64,000 nt of DNA from positions 496,001 to 560,000 of the forward strand of contig JAHLKF010000002.1 in the NCBI GenBank assembly GCA_025558075.1, written 5' to 3'. Numbering within the stretch: position 1 is the first letter of the stretch; each line of letters begins with the position of its first letter. The stretch is from Gaertneriomyces semiglobifer (Eukaryota; Chytridiomycota; Chytridiomycetes; Spizellomycetales; Spizellomycetaceae). The position numbers and the translations under genes are program-made. Below are positions 23,468-33,439 of this stretch, piece after piece. A model generated the notes under the pieces. The model saw nothing but the letters and a program-made list of their open reading frames with translations, did no database searches and was not told the DNA's origin.

Positions 23468-25430
23468 TCAACTACTTTCGTTGCGCCAGAGTTGACAGGT
23501 GTTATCTGTGGAGGCTATGTGCAGGTGGCGGATCAGGAACAACCATCAACATCGAGGCAAACGAATGAGGAAGAAGCCTTACCAGTAAAAATCATACTGC
23601 CGTCATAGTTGAATGCGCAACTGAATACCTCGTCGCTGTGCCCCTCAAGAATCTGGGTACATCTGCCATTCTTTATCTCCCAAAGACGTGCTGTCTTGTC
23701 TCTGCTGGCAGTCAAGACGTGGGTTCCGGCAGGATGAAATGCCCCCTACAGTGGTTTTCGCCGTAAGTTTGTTGTTGAGTCAATGCACTGTAGTTAAGAA
23801 TACCTTTGTGACTTCATTATCATGCGCCACAAACTTGTGAATGCATTCGAATGTATCAGCATCATAAACATTAACGGTTTTGTCGGCAGAGGTCGTGAGC
23901 AGGTGGCTTCCTGTGGCATTGAAAGATACGTCCAGAACCTCCTCAAGATGATCTCTGTTGACGATTGCGACGATTCAATGTTAGTCATGAATAGGCATCA
24001 GCAGCAGGAATTAGCGCGGACCTTAATGTGCAGACACATTCACCCGAGTTAACATCCCACACTCTGGCGGATGCATCCAATGATCCACTCACAACTCTTT
24101 TAGCAGCGAAATCAAACTTTGCGTTTGATATTTCACTACGATGTCCAATGAGTTTGTGCAATGATCTTCACACGCAATTTGTATCAGTTCACATGCCAGA
24201 GCCACAAGCCGTACAGATGCAGGAACTAACCTCTCCATTCGCAGATCCCAGATATTTAACGTTGAGTCAAAGGAACCTGTCAGCATGAGATTCCCTGAGT
24301 GATCAAAATCCAGTGAAATTATCTCTGCGGAATGTCCCTGTAAACGAATATAAGACCAGTGGAAAACATAGAGTGCTTAACACAAACAGCATACCTTGAA
24401 TTTGTTCAATTCACGGCCTGTGCGCACATCCCACAACATGGCCGATTTGTCCATGCTAATGGTGGCCATCATTTGCTGTTGACTTCGAAATGCGACGCCA
24501 ACAATCTCGGCTGTGTGTCCACGAAGGGTATGCAAAGTGTTTCCAGTCGTTGTATCCCAAATCTGCCAGCTCTTAATAAGCAAACTGAATCTTTTTCTCG
24601 GTTTGACAACAGTCCTCACTTTCGCTGTTTTGTCAAAGGAACCCGTCGCAAACTTGTCCCTACGAAGTAAAATCAATCGGTTAGCGCAAGGACATTACCA
24701 TTCGTAACATGATACCTACCCAACTGGATTGTTGAACGCCACGGTGTAGACCACATTTTTGTGCCCCTCAACTGTCAACAGCTCCGTCCCGGAATGAGTA
24801 TCCCAGACCTTACAAAGTCGATCATAGCTTCCAGTGAGCAACCTATTTCGCGAAAGGTTCGTCAGCGTGGACGCAGCAGCTTTATACATCAAATTTTAGA
24901 GAAAGACCATACATGCCTGTCTCCGGCTTTACTGAATGCACAGTTTGTTAAAGGTAACACATGTGCTCGTAGCTTCTTGTGCACGCTGTACCGCGAGCTT
25001 TCTGCTTGAGCATGACGGTCCAATAGGCCTATTTTCCCACCGCAAAAACGTTCATGAATCTCTTACACGCGATCAAAGCGCTGGCATAGGATTACATACG
25101 TTGTAGTGCTCCTGCCAAAATATCACTTTTGAGATGTGAAAGGAAAGGCTCATCCCTTCGCAGTTGTTGGGCGCGAACACCAATATCACGTCTATATAGG
25201 TAGTGGTGATTGGCATTTCTGCTCAGAGAAGGAGAGAAGTGCGACGTACATCGCGGGCAAATCCAATATATCCACCGCCTTAAAGGATTCTTTCGTAGTG
25301 GAGCTCACATACTCAACCGCAATGCCTGGATGAAAAATGGTTAGCACGCATGACGACTGGCGCCAAACAGTGCGATAATTTTTCTCGTACCGGGCGGGTA
25401 GTATCTGAGCAGTAGCTTTGTCACTTTCAT
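23468..25430 (-). CDS. DAW1: DAW1/ODA16, dynein assembly factor with WD repeats
   Basis: A 411-residue protein, essentially full family length (about 415), from 12 exons: 25391-25430, 25250-25325, 25100-25191, 24917-25001, 24720-24842, 24620-24659, 24395-24562, 24231-24337, 24022-24165, 23804-23954, 23583-23745 and 23468-23514. DAW1/ODA16 is the intraflagellar-transport cargo adaptor for outer dynein arms. The diagnostic N-terminus [19 protein letters not shown] precedes a DILDL segment. Seven or eight WD40 repeats follow, including [50 protein letters not shown] and [17 protein letters not shown], ending [14 protein letters not shown]. The fourth intron has a GC-AG boundary (AG|GCATGT). All phases close. 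This is strong evidence of a motile flagellum. Confidence 0.93.
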
Positions 25431-26420
25431 CTGTGCTCAACGGATTGAGTGTGAGGGCCTCATTGGCAGAACGCGTTGCGCCAGCTGAGCTCCAAAGACC
25501 TCCGAAGAATATATTTGTGGCGCCCGTGGTTGCGGCAGCGAGCAGCATCCGTACGTGTACAGCTTTAGGATTGACGCTATACAGGATCTTTCGCACAATA
25601 TGCATCACCTCAACATTCGGGCAGGATGGGCGCTTCGCGGGCACAAGGGATAGCCGCTATTCCCTGCCCCTACACACTACCGTGTCATGGTTGCTCTGTT
25701 GCATGCATGGGTAGCCAAGCGGCATTCAGCCAAAGATGGCGAGAACAACCCACATCTACGCCTAACGCAAGCAGTTTTGCATGATTTCTGGTCAATGCTC
25801 AGATATTGCAACGGCCACACGTTCGTTGGTAGGGGAACGGAAGCACGGCCCTTTCGTTCGCCGTCATCCTGTGCTCACGCAGAAGGTCGCAGCGGCCAGA
25901 TGGAGAACCGAGTTGGAGATCGCCTAGCCAAGGAAACGGAGGCGAGCTCAGGACAACAAAGCCGTAACTTAGGTAACGATCATGAACACCACCAATCTCG
26001 GTCACCCAAAAACCGAGTTGCGGCTTTGTTTTCCTACGATGTCTCCGAATTCACTCCATTCACCGCTGATAAGAGCAGCAATGGGGATTCTTCACGAAAG
26101 GCTTGATAGCTGGCCCAGGAAATAGTCTGTTATCTGTAAAGTACCGCAACTACTTTATCATTGTAACTGGCATCATGGTATAAGATGTCGCAAAGCGGGC
26201 GGTCGTTGCCCAGAAACCCCCTGAAGATCAATCAATGTCCCTTGGCTTGCGCTGACATGTACCACATTCTCAAAACACTGCCATAAAATCATTGAATGGC
26301 GGATGAATTCGAACAAGATAGGTATTGGCATATGCATGGTATTATGAGAGTTTGTGTAAGTTGTCGCGTGTGTTCGATGACCGAGATTTTAGACAAACGC
26401 TACATTTGCATTTCACGATT
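25431..26420. other. Intergenic region DAW1 / IMP2 (divergent)
   Basis: About 990 bases between divergent starts. Two short plus-strand frames (25418-25714 and 25687-26106) resemble nothing I know and lack convincing starts. The region contains an imperfect inverted repeat, arms 25955-25969 and 26016-26030. It presumably includes both promoters. Confidence 0.45.
25955..26030. repeat. Imperfect 15-bp inverted repeat with 46-base spacer
   Basis: AACAAAGCCGTAACT at 25955-25969 pairs with AGTTGCGGCTTTGTT at 26016-26030 with one mismatch. It could form a stem-loop or be the ends of a decayed small element. No target-site duplication was found by eye. Confidence 0.4.
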
Positions 26421-27093
26421 ATGTGCTCCAAACGATTTGGCACTTTTCGGGCATTATCATGCGCTATCCTCCCCTTAGGTGCCTTCACCAGTTTCGGATA
26501 TGGAGTCGGCTTCATATCAGGTCGGAGCATGCAGCCAACGTTTAACCCAGATCGCAATGGCCTCAAGAAAGATTGGGTGATTCTCGACAAGACAGTGCAG
26601 TATACGGGGAGATACTCTATCGGAGATGTAGTCTTCTTGACATCCCCTGGCAATCCGGATATGAAATTAATAAAACGAATCGTCGCTCTGGAGGGTGATG
26701 CGGTGAGGCCACGGCGGGGGCTCGAAGAAGGAGTGGGTAACTGGGGATGGAAGATAGGCATGGATCACAATGGGTACATCAAAATACCACGAGGATATTG
26801 TTGGTTAGTCCCGCTGCAATGCTTCCGATGTTGGCATACACCAGCTAACCATTACAATCCTCTGCAGGGTAGAGTCCGACGAAAGTTTCCGTGGTATGGA
26901 CAGTAATACTTTTGGACCGATACCACTTGGGCTTGTAGAGTCTCGAGTTGCATATGTCATTTGGCCTCCTGAGCGGCTTCATGCAGTCGAACGAAAATTG
27001 CCGAAAGTTGGGAGAGTTCTTAAATCTCATGGGTTCACGTTTGATATTCAAGAAGCGGATGATGCCCAGTTGATTACCCTATTAAGTAAATGA
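26421..27093 (+). CDS. IMP2: Mitochondrial inner membrane protease subunit 2 (IMP2/IMMP2L)
   Basis: Exons 26421-26803 and 26868-27093 give 202 residues. IMP2 is a signal-peptidase-I-type serine protease that removes sorting signals on the intermembrane-space side of the inner membrane. A hydrophobic segment near residues 12-32 precedes the catalytic-serine motif SGRSMQPTFNP. The catalytic lysine lies in MKLIKRIVALEGD. Then come IKIPRGYCWVESDE and DSNTFGPIPLGLVESR with YVIWPPERL, the box E region that marks IMP2. The ATG at 26421 (MCSKRFG) places these correctly; the frame is open further upstream but has no earlier ATG. Divergent from DAW1 and convergent with the TPR gene, 66 bases away. Confidence 0.92.
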
Positions 27094-27159
27094 TGTGGAT
27101 TATACGCTAATGCATCAGGGGCTATGCCGAAAAACAAGATAGAGCAGGGGAAGCTCGGA

Positions 27160-28033
27160 TCAGTTCTTCTCTTCCTTGCTTCCCGCCTTGCCCTCTTCTT
27201 CTGCTCGCTTGGCTTCTTGCGCGAGGAGTCTGGCACCGGCATTGCGAAGGTTTTTTTCTGCTTGTTCAACACCGTTTCGGATCGCCAGTCGGTATTGCTC
27301 TACTGCACGCTCCAAGTTGCCCATGGCGTCCAGGATAACACCGAAATTATAACGCACTTCTCCATCATTGGGCGCAAGCTTCAAGGCTTCCTCAAGGTTC
27401 TTCACGGCGGCGTCGAAATCGCGCAACTGTAATGCGTACACATTTGCAATGTTGACGTACGCCTCCGCTAGAGTAGGCGACAGTTCAAGTGCTTTCTTCC
27501 AGGATTCGATTGCAGCTTCAGGCTTGCCTGTATTGTATAACAGTAAGGTCAACACCAGATTTAAATTCAAGAACTCACGTACCTAGAAGGTGTTGGCAGT
27601 TGCCAATGTTGTAATATGCTTCGCCAGAGGGTTTGGACCATGCAGACTTTTCGTAACAGTCGAGAGCCCCCATTACATCCTATTGATAATCTGCTGAGCC
27701 CTGCAACGAGAGAATGACTTATTTGACAGCAGTCTTAACCTACTTCATCGTTCCATTTGGTGTTACCCTCGTCGAACCATTCCTGAGCTTTCACCGCAGG
27801 GTCCGCTTCAAAAGATGAGTCGCTTGCAGTTGCGCTACATCTCAGAGATGTCCCAAATGATCTGACTGGTGTCCATTGCGCCACTGTAAAGTATGTGGTA
27901 AGCCAGAATGTTCACCAGTATGAACTCACATGTAATACCTACACAAGGCTGCGCGATTGACAGCAATCTTTCCCGGTAAGCGACATGCTCGGGAAGCGGC
28001 GGCAACCTGTGAAATGATTCGTCGGGCATACAT
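27160..28033 (-). CDS. TPR-repeat protein, predicted mitochondrial
   Basis: Exons 27943-28033, 27744-27883, 27583-27679 and 27160-27527 give 231 residues, all phases closing. The first about 45 residues are rich in R, A, S and V without acids (MYARRIISQVAAASRACRL), a convincing mitochondrial presequence. At least three TPR-like units follow: GALDCYEKSAWSKPSGEAYY, GKPEAAIESWKKALELSPTL with NIANVYALQL, and FDAAVKNLEEALKLAPNDGE with YNFGVILDAMG. A charged lysine/glutamate-rich helix ends the protein. I do not recognise a specific orthologue. It is divergent from the kynureninase gene, with about 250 bases between starts. Confidence 0.82.
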
Positions 28034-28285
28034 ATTGGCTCAAATGTGAGTGTTCTCTTTGCTTCAGTTTGCGACGTTCACCAAAAAAAGTTCAGAGCCT
28101 GGCCCACATTGTGACACGCGAGTTGCTCAATTGCACCCTTCCTAAACCCCAAAGCGATAGCACTTCTCATCTCTGTTGCGTGCCGAAAAGTGGAAGTTAA
28201 CCTTGTTAGATGCTGTAGCTTGGAAAAGATGTACGCTCCATGCCTTCGGCTAGATCTCCCGGGTAAGTGGCGCGAGATCCTGCTA

Positions 28286-29936
28286 ATGCAGGCACAGCTG
28301 ATCATCGAGCACGCAGGTCAGAAATACTACGAGATTCTGGCGAACCAAACTGGAGTACCGGTTGAGAGCGCCGACTTTGCAAGTGTGCTAGATGCAAATG
28401 ATGCCTTACAACATCTCCGGAATGAGTTTCTCATTCCTAAAGTGCGGGACGTGATCCCAGAAGGACACAGTGAGTAACGAAAGTTGCTAACGCTATCTCA
28501 TGTGACTAATACTGCGGAAGATGCTGTTGATATGGACAGCGATTGCATATACCTGTGCGGAAACTCGTTGGGTCTACAACCCAAGAAAACGCGGAAACTT
28601 CTGGAGGAAGAGCTTGATGTATGGGCTTCCGCGTAAGTTTAGCAGCCTGCGATCACTGGATTGAAAGAGTCTGAAACTATGATGACAGTGGAGTTCAAGG
28701 TCATTTCAATCACCCATATGGCCGCCCATGGGTATCAATCGATGATCATGTCATTGCTGAGAGTGCAAGAATTGTAGGTCGGTGCCCGTGTGGACATAAT
28801 TCGTGAGTCGCTGGGAACTGACATCTTAACATCCAGGAGCACAAAATCATGAAGTTACTATCATGAATAGCCTGACCGCCAACCTTCACTTCCTAATGAT
28901 TTCTTTCTACCGTCCAACAACACATCGCTATAAAATCATGATGGAAGCGAAGTCGTTTCCTTCCGACTATGTGAGCTAATAGTGGAATCTTCGTGTACTA
29001 ATGCCTCCATTAAGTATTCTCCTCGTGTAGTATGCAATTGAATCGCAGGTCAGTCTACATGGGTTCAGCCCGAAGGATGCCATCATCGAGGTAGAGCCTA
29101 GAAATGGAGAAGACACGATCCGGACGGAGGACATTCTTCAGCGAATTGAAGAGGAAGGTGACAAAGTCGCGCTTGTCCTCTTTAGTGGTGTCCAGTACTA
29201 CACGGGCCAGTTCTTTGAGTTAGACCGCATCACCTCAGCGGCAAAGAAGAAGGGCTGCATGGTCGGCTTCGACCTTGCTCACGCTGTTGGAAACGTCCCT
29301 CTGCGGTTGCACGATTGGGAGGTGGATTTTGCATGCTGGTGCACCTACAAATACCTGAACGCAGGACCTGGAGGAATTGGTGGGGCGTTCGTCCATGAGA
29401 AACACGCAAGGTCGCAACTTCCACGACTCGCTGGATGGTGGGGAACGGATCCAGCGCAGAAGTTTGTCATGGACCATGTGTTCCGCCCTATTCCCGGAGC
29501 TAACGTTTACCGAGTATCAAACCCCAATGTTCTCGCTACAACATCACTCCTTGGTTCGCTACAAGTTTTCGCCCGCACGACGCCTGAAGATTTACGCGCC
29601 AAGTCTGTTTTGCTTACCGGTTACCTTGAGGTGCTGTTGATGGGAGTTCAGGGATTTAAAATCTTGACACCTTCTGAATCTCATCAGCGCGGGTGCCAGC
29701 TCAGCTTGCTCTTTGACGGTGGTCTTATGCTGCCTGTTTTTGAGGAACTGCAGCGGGCTGGCATAGTGGTGGATGAACGTAAACCAGATGTCATACGGGT
29801 GGCGCCAACACCGCTGTACAATACGTTTACAGATGTGTGGACCTTTGTCAAGATATTAAAGGAAGCGATCGAGAGGGCGAGAAGTGGGCAGGCGCCGCAG
29901 GAAGGTACTGCTATTGAAGGTTTCATTACTTCGTAG
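28286..29936 (+). CDS. KYNU: Kynureninase
   Basis: The PLP-dependent enzyme cleaves kynurenine or 3-hydroxykynurenine in tryptophan-to-NAD synthesis. Exons 28286-28469, 28521-28632, 28689-28777, 28837-28970 and 29031-29936 give 474 residues. Landmarks: [91 protein letters not shown], the PLP-lysine segment [20 protein letters not shown] and [14 protein letters not shown]. The ATG at 28286 matches the usual distance to the first conserved block; ATG 28229, with or without a 51-nt intron, is an alternative. The first intron is only 51 nt, and the third has an unusual GTCGGT donor. Confidence 0.93.
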
Positions 29937-30843
29937 GTTATAGAGTTGTGCTAGTTAGGTCTCATTGACCGCTATCCTGAAAATCGAATGTAGCTACTCC
30001 TGTCACCTTTCACTCTATTAACATTCTCTTCTGCGGGAGTAGTGGTTCACGTGCGAAGCCGTATGACAATTAGCCTGCAGTAGTGTTATTCTCTTGGAGT
30101 GATGGCAAAAAAGCGCCATGCGACATCTGCCCGGAGGCCCATCCTGGTCGAGCAGGCAGGCCAACCCCAGATTCAGGAGAGATCAGCCAAATTCCTTTAT
30201 CGCAGCCAGCAATCCTCATGCTCCGTAAGATCCTCTCCAACATCAACGTCACTATTGTGAAGTGTTTAACATCGCTTTTCGGATCGCCCTCCCTGCCACT
30301 ATTGTAACCTCTCCGCCATTTGTACCAGACACACAGAGCCGTCGGCTTCCGATTATCAGCTTGTCTGGCTTCCAGGCTGGATCCTGAAGGTTTACTCACA
30401 ACAGGCAACCCATCATGCTCGTCCGGTACGTTATTGAGCTTGGGGTGTTATCAGCCCTTTGGGCGTCCCCGCTTTTGCCTGCTTTGAGGGACAATCCGAG
30501 TGCCATTTGAAGAGCGTAGGCATGAATGACGTTGTCAGTTTCGGCTACCTACATCACTTCAAAAGTCGACATCTATACGCCAGGTGGGCGAGTGCTCACA
30601 GGGCAAATCAAGAACCGTGGGAAAAACCATCGGACGGTTCATCTAAGTACCGATCTGATGCCGGTATCAAATGTGTCTCGCTCATGAATGGTGCACGCAG
30701 AAGACCTTCACGATGGCTGGTACCAGCATTCGAGTGACAGACATAGTTGTCACGAGCACTGCGTGCGAAAGGCGGCCCCGAAACACGTTTTGATATAATT
30801 TTTCGCATATGTATTCACGAATGTCCAAATGAAGGCGCGATAC
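29937..30843. other. Intergenic region between convergent kynureninase and MON1
   Basis: About 900 bases between two 3' ends, long for this window. Open frames at 30070-30408 (minus) and 30459-30737 (plus) are unrecognised and lack splice support. A CACGTG lies at 30048-30053. I see no RNA gene or element. Confidence 0.5.
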
Positions 30844-32770
30844 TTAGATAACGGGTGTAGCGTCAACAAATAGCGACTCTTCGTGCCGTCGAATCCATTT
30901 TTGTAGACCGTGCAGCCCATCGATTGCAGCCGCTTTTGTGGTTAACGGTCCAAAGGCGGCGTATATTTCATATGTGCCCGTCGTCTGAAAGAAAATAGCA
31001 TCATTATGAAGCTTTATCACTCGAGTTAGGCACTTGGTCGCATCAACCCACCAAACTGAGAACAGCCTCCTCATTGCCTGCCTGGAAGACAACCTTGGCT
31101 CCATTTTCTTTGCGTCGCAATTTTTCCGATGCAAACTGGTATGCTCGTATTAGTCGTTTCCAGTCGGCTTGTCGGGTGTACGGTGGATGCAGGGCAGGTT
31201 CGGTGTATTGGAGCGTAAGAGATGATCGGCACAAAAAGTGCCGCACCATCGGAAGACCAACTTCTACTATACTGAAAGGATCGGCGCGGATCGCATCGTT
31301 GATAGCCTCCACGCAAGATGATTCCTCAAGCGCTGCTACAATGCTCTGTTTGTACTGGGACATGTCAAAGAATGCATCGCGATCTGACGAGCAGAGTGCA
31401 AGGCACAGATCGGAGCTCAGGTAGCAGACGTATGCCTGTAAAAAAGCGCGGTCGTTGAAGTGGGGAAGACATATAGGAGTCCAATTCTCCGCGGATCGGA
31501 ACCCGGAAGATGAGGAGATCATGTTAGTGAGTAGATGCATGTCTAGATGATAGCGTGAGAGACTGAAATTTCGCTGGAACAGGCAACTACCAACCTACCA
31601 ACAGGGTGTAGGGTGTGGTGCCGCGGCCGAATAAGTGTTATCAACTTTTCTTTCGCCATTAGCATCCCATATACTAAGGCCTTCATTGGGTTGAAGCGGT
31701 GAGCAACAAGCGATTTGATCACACAGGGTGGCACACACCTTGGGCGGGTTTAGAGACATGATGTTCCCTATCCTTTGTCTCAGGCGGGAAGGCATGCGGA
31801 GGCATGCAATCGCATCGAGGAAATATCCTGGAATTCTTTGAAACGCCCCACAAAGATGATCGATGAAGGATTCCGTTCCTGAGATCGTACGAAATGGTTA
31901 AAGGATGAGCAACGGCGCCTATCGTTCGGTGCCTGGAGCGAGTCGTACCTCCTAACAAATTTCGTATGTCATAGTTGACTCTCGTTTCGAAAATGCGGGT
32001 CAATTGAGCGGCAGTAATCATAAAGACGATTTGCGAATACAAATACTCCAGCTGTTGCCGTAACTATTTTGGCTGTGCCGTCAGATGAAATACGTACACG
32101 ATTGCCACCAAGTAAGGACCCTGTCACCTGAAGTTCAGATTCTCCGGTTGACGACACCGCAAGGAGATAAATTGCACCTTTCAATAGGAATACAAATTTA
32201 TGACCTCCAGCATCTAAACAACTGCATTGGGTGAGACTTGTAAGACGGAAGGAACGCCTCTGTACGATATAGTAGATCTTACCGAACAGTTTCCTGGTCA
32301 GCTGCGAAGAACGAAATCATTGCTTGTATAAGACCCATAAAGCTCGACAGCTTCGATTCGTCACCATATCTTGTGTATATCGGTTTTCCCGCACTGCTGA
32401 GAATAAAAAAGTGTTTGGCATGTTGTACCCAGCGGGCGGACGCCGGTTCGACTGCGAACAGGAGCACGTTCAGTTAATGGCCAGTGATGTTGTGCAACAG
32501 GAATCGCAGCGGACTTACGGAAATCTTCTGTATGGTTTCGCAGATGTGGGTCAATGGCACTCAGTGACAGTGAATCCGAACTATTATATAACGAACTACG
32601 TCTAGGTTTAGATACTATGTCACTCCTGGCGGCTGCAGAGTGGGATGAGCACAGATGCCTCACACTTAAAAGTGCGGTCAGTACTCACAGGATGACAGCA
32701 GGTTGTTGCTGCCGCTACTCGATGGCCCACTTGACGGGTTGTCCTGATGCGCTTCCTCTTTGTCGCTCAT
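30844..32770 (-). CDS. MON1: MON1, subunit of the Mon1-Ccz1 Rab7 exchange factor
   Basis: MON1 with CCZ1 activates Rab7 on late endosomes, vacuoles and autophagosomes. Nine exons: 32689-32770, 32519-32632, 32283-32451, 32128-32221, 31949-32051, 31739-31878, 31599-31680, 31052-31542 and 30844-30984, giving 471 residues in frame. A low-complexity serine-rich start (MSDKEEAHQD) precedes the first longin domain: HAKHFFILSSAGKPIYTRYG and SSFMGLIQAMISFF. Then come LEYLYSQIVFMITAAQLTRI, ALVYGMLMAKEKLITLIRPR, DMHLLTNMISSSSGFR, ESWTPIC-like NWTPICLPHFN, DRDAFFDMS and VGLPMVRHFLC, ending TYEIYAAFGPLTTKAAAI and KWIRRHEESLFV. It acts downstream of the pathway served by VPS16. The N-terminus is shorter than in metazoan MON1. 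Confidence 0.92.
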
Positions 32771-32987
32771 TGCGCCTTACATGGGTCTCAGACAACGCGC
32801 GAGAACAAGATCTTATTTGTCGCCTTACACACGGCAGCCGTAATGTACGCTACTCTGGATCTACGAGAAGCCCACGCCAGGAAAGACTTCCAACATGATT
32901 ACCGAAACTACCTGAGATTGCTGTCCCTACCGTTCCCACCGTGCGCGCGTTGAAAAGACCGCCACTGTACCAGACATAACGACAACG

Positions 32988-33200
32988 CCACTGTTGCTGG
33001 TCAACATTTTACCTAAACACTCGCCTGCCCACAGGGTGTAGGCACTCTTGCCGCTGGTTACAACTTGAACGCTAGTGAGGTCAAGACCATCCTGCCTCAC
33101 TCGCATGTGGGTGTCGAGATCGGTTTACCTATGACGGTCTCGGAAGGAACTTATGGACGTGTTGTCCCCTCGTGGATGTCGGTGCTGGCATCTATCAGCA
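32988..33200 (+). pseudogene. Broken dUTPase-like fragment
   Basis: Three adjacent pieces resembling deoxyuridine triphosphatase lie in three different reading frames. From 32991 the frame gives LLLVNILPKHSPAH, like the family N-terminus. From 33035 a second frame gives GTLAAGYNLNASEV, VGVEIGLPMTVSEGTYGRVVP, matching motif 1 and the strand before motif 2. At 33172 a third frame gives VDVGAGIY, like motif 3. The segment between the last two (motif 2) is missing, and no motif 4/5 or start codon is visible. This is a non-functional relic; cellular versus mobile origin cannot be decided. Confidence 0.7.
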
Positions 33201-33439
33201 AGGGAATCAGCAGGTGCATCACCGAGAGCATTCTCCTCTGCAGTAACCTGGGGTTGTGCCTGCCGGCGTCTCCTAGCGGCACGCTGCTTATGCTTGTATG
33301 ATCCGGTGTGCTGTTCATAGCTGTAGCGGGATGCAAAACGACCATTGCATAAGATACAGCAATGGCCATCAGTGCAGTCATACCATCTGTTTATAAGTGC
33401 TGCATTTGAAGCTCTTGAATGAGTAATAACCTGGGCCAT
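33125..33439 (-). CDS. Small C2H2 zinc-finger ORF
   Basis: A single-exon 104-codon frame from ATG 33437-33439 (MAQVITHSR). It contains one good finger: CILCNGRFASRYSYEQHTGS followed by YKH, i.e. C-X2-C-X3-F-X5-Y-X2-H-X5-H, then a basic run KQRAARRRRQAQ. The C-terminal third is antisense to the dUTPase relic, so that part may be noncoding drift. It could be a real small DNA- or RNA-binding protein, an exon of a larger gene, or a remnant. No introns or partner exons were identified. Confidence 0.45.
   Translation of the reverse strand: MAQVITHSRASNAALINRWYDCTDGHCCILCNGRFASRYSYEQHTGSYKHKQRAARRRRQAQPQVTAEENALGDAPADSLADRCQHRHPRGDNTSISSFRDRHR

Noticed and set aside
23533..23715. WD40 open frames at 23533-24676 as separate small genes
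   Set aside because: They are exons of DAW1, joined by phase and repeat order.
24563..24619. Retention of the 57-nt sixth DAW1 intron (in frame, no stop)
   Set aside because: The insert would break a WD repeat between DKTAK and IWDTTTG, and both splice sites are canonical.
25418..26106. Plus-strand frames of 98 and 139 codons
   Set aside because: No recognisable domains; the first overlaps DAW1 exon 1 in antisense and neither has convincing start context.
30070..30737. Minus 112-codon and plus 92-codon frames between kynureninase and MON1
   Set aside because: No family resemblance and no splice partners; the region lies between two gene ends.
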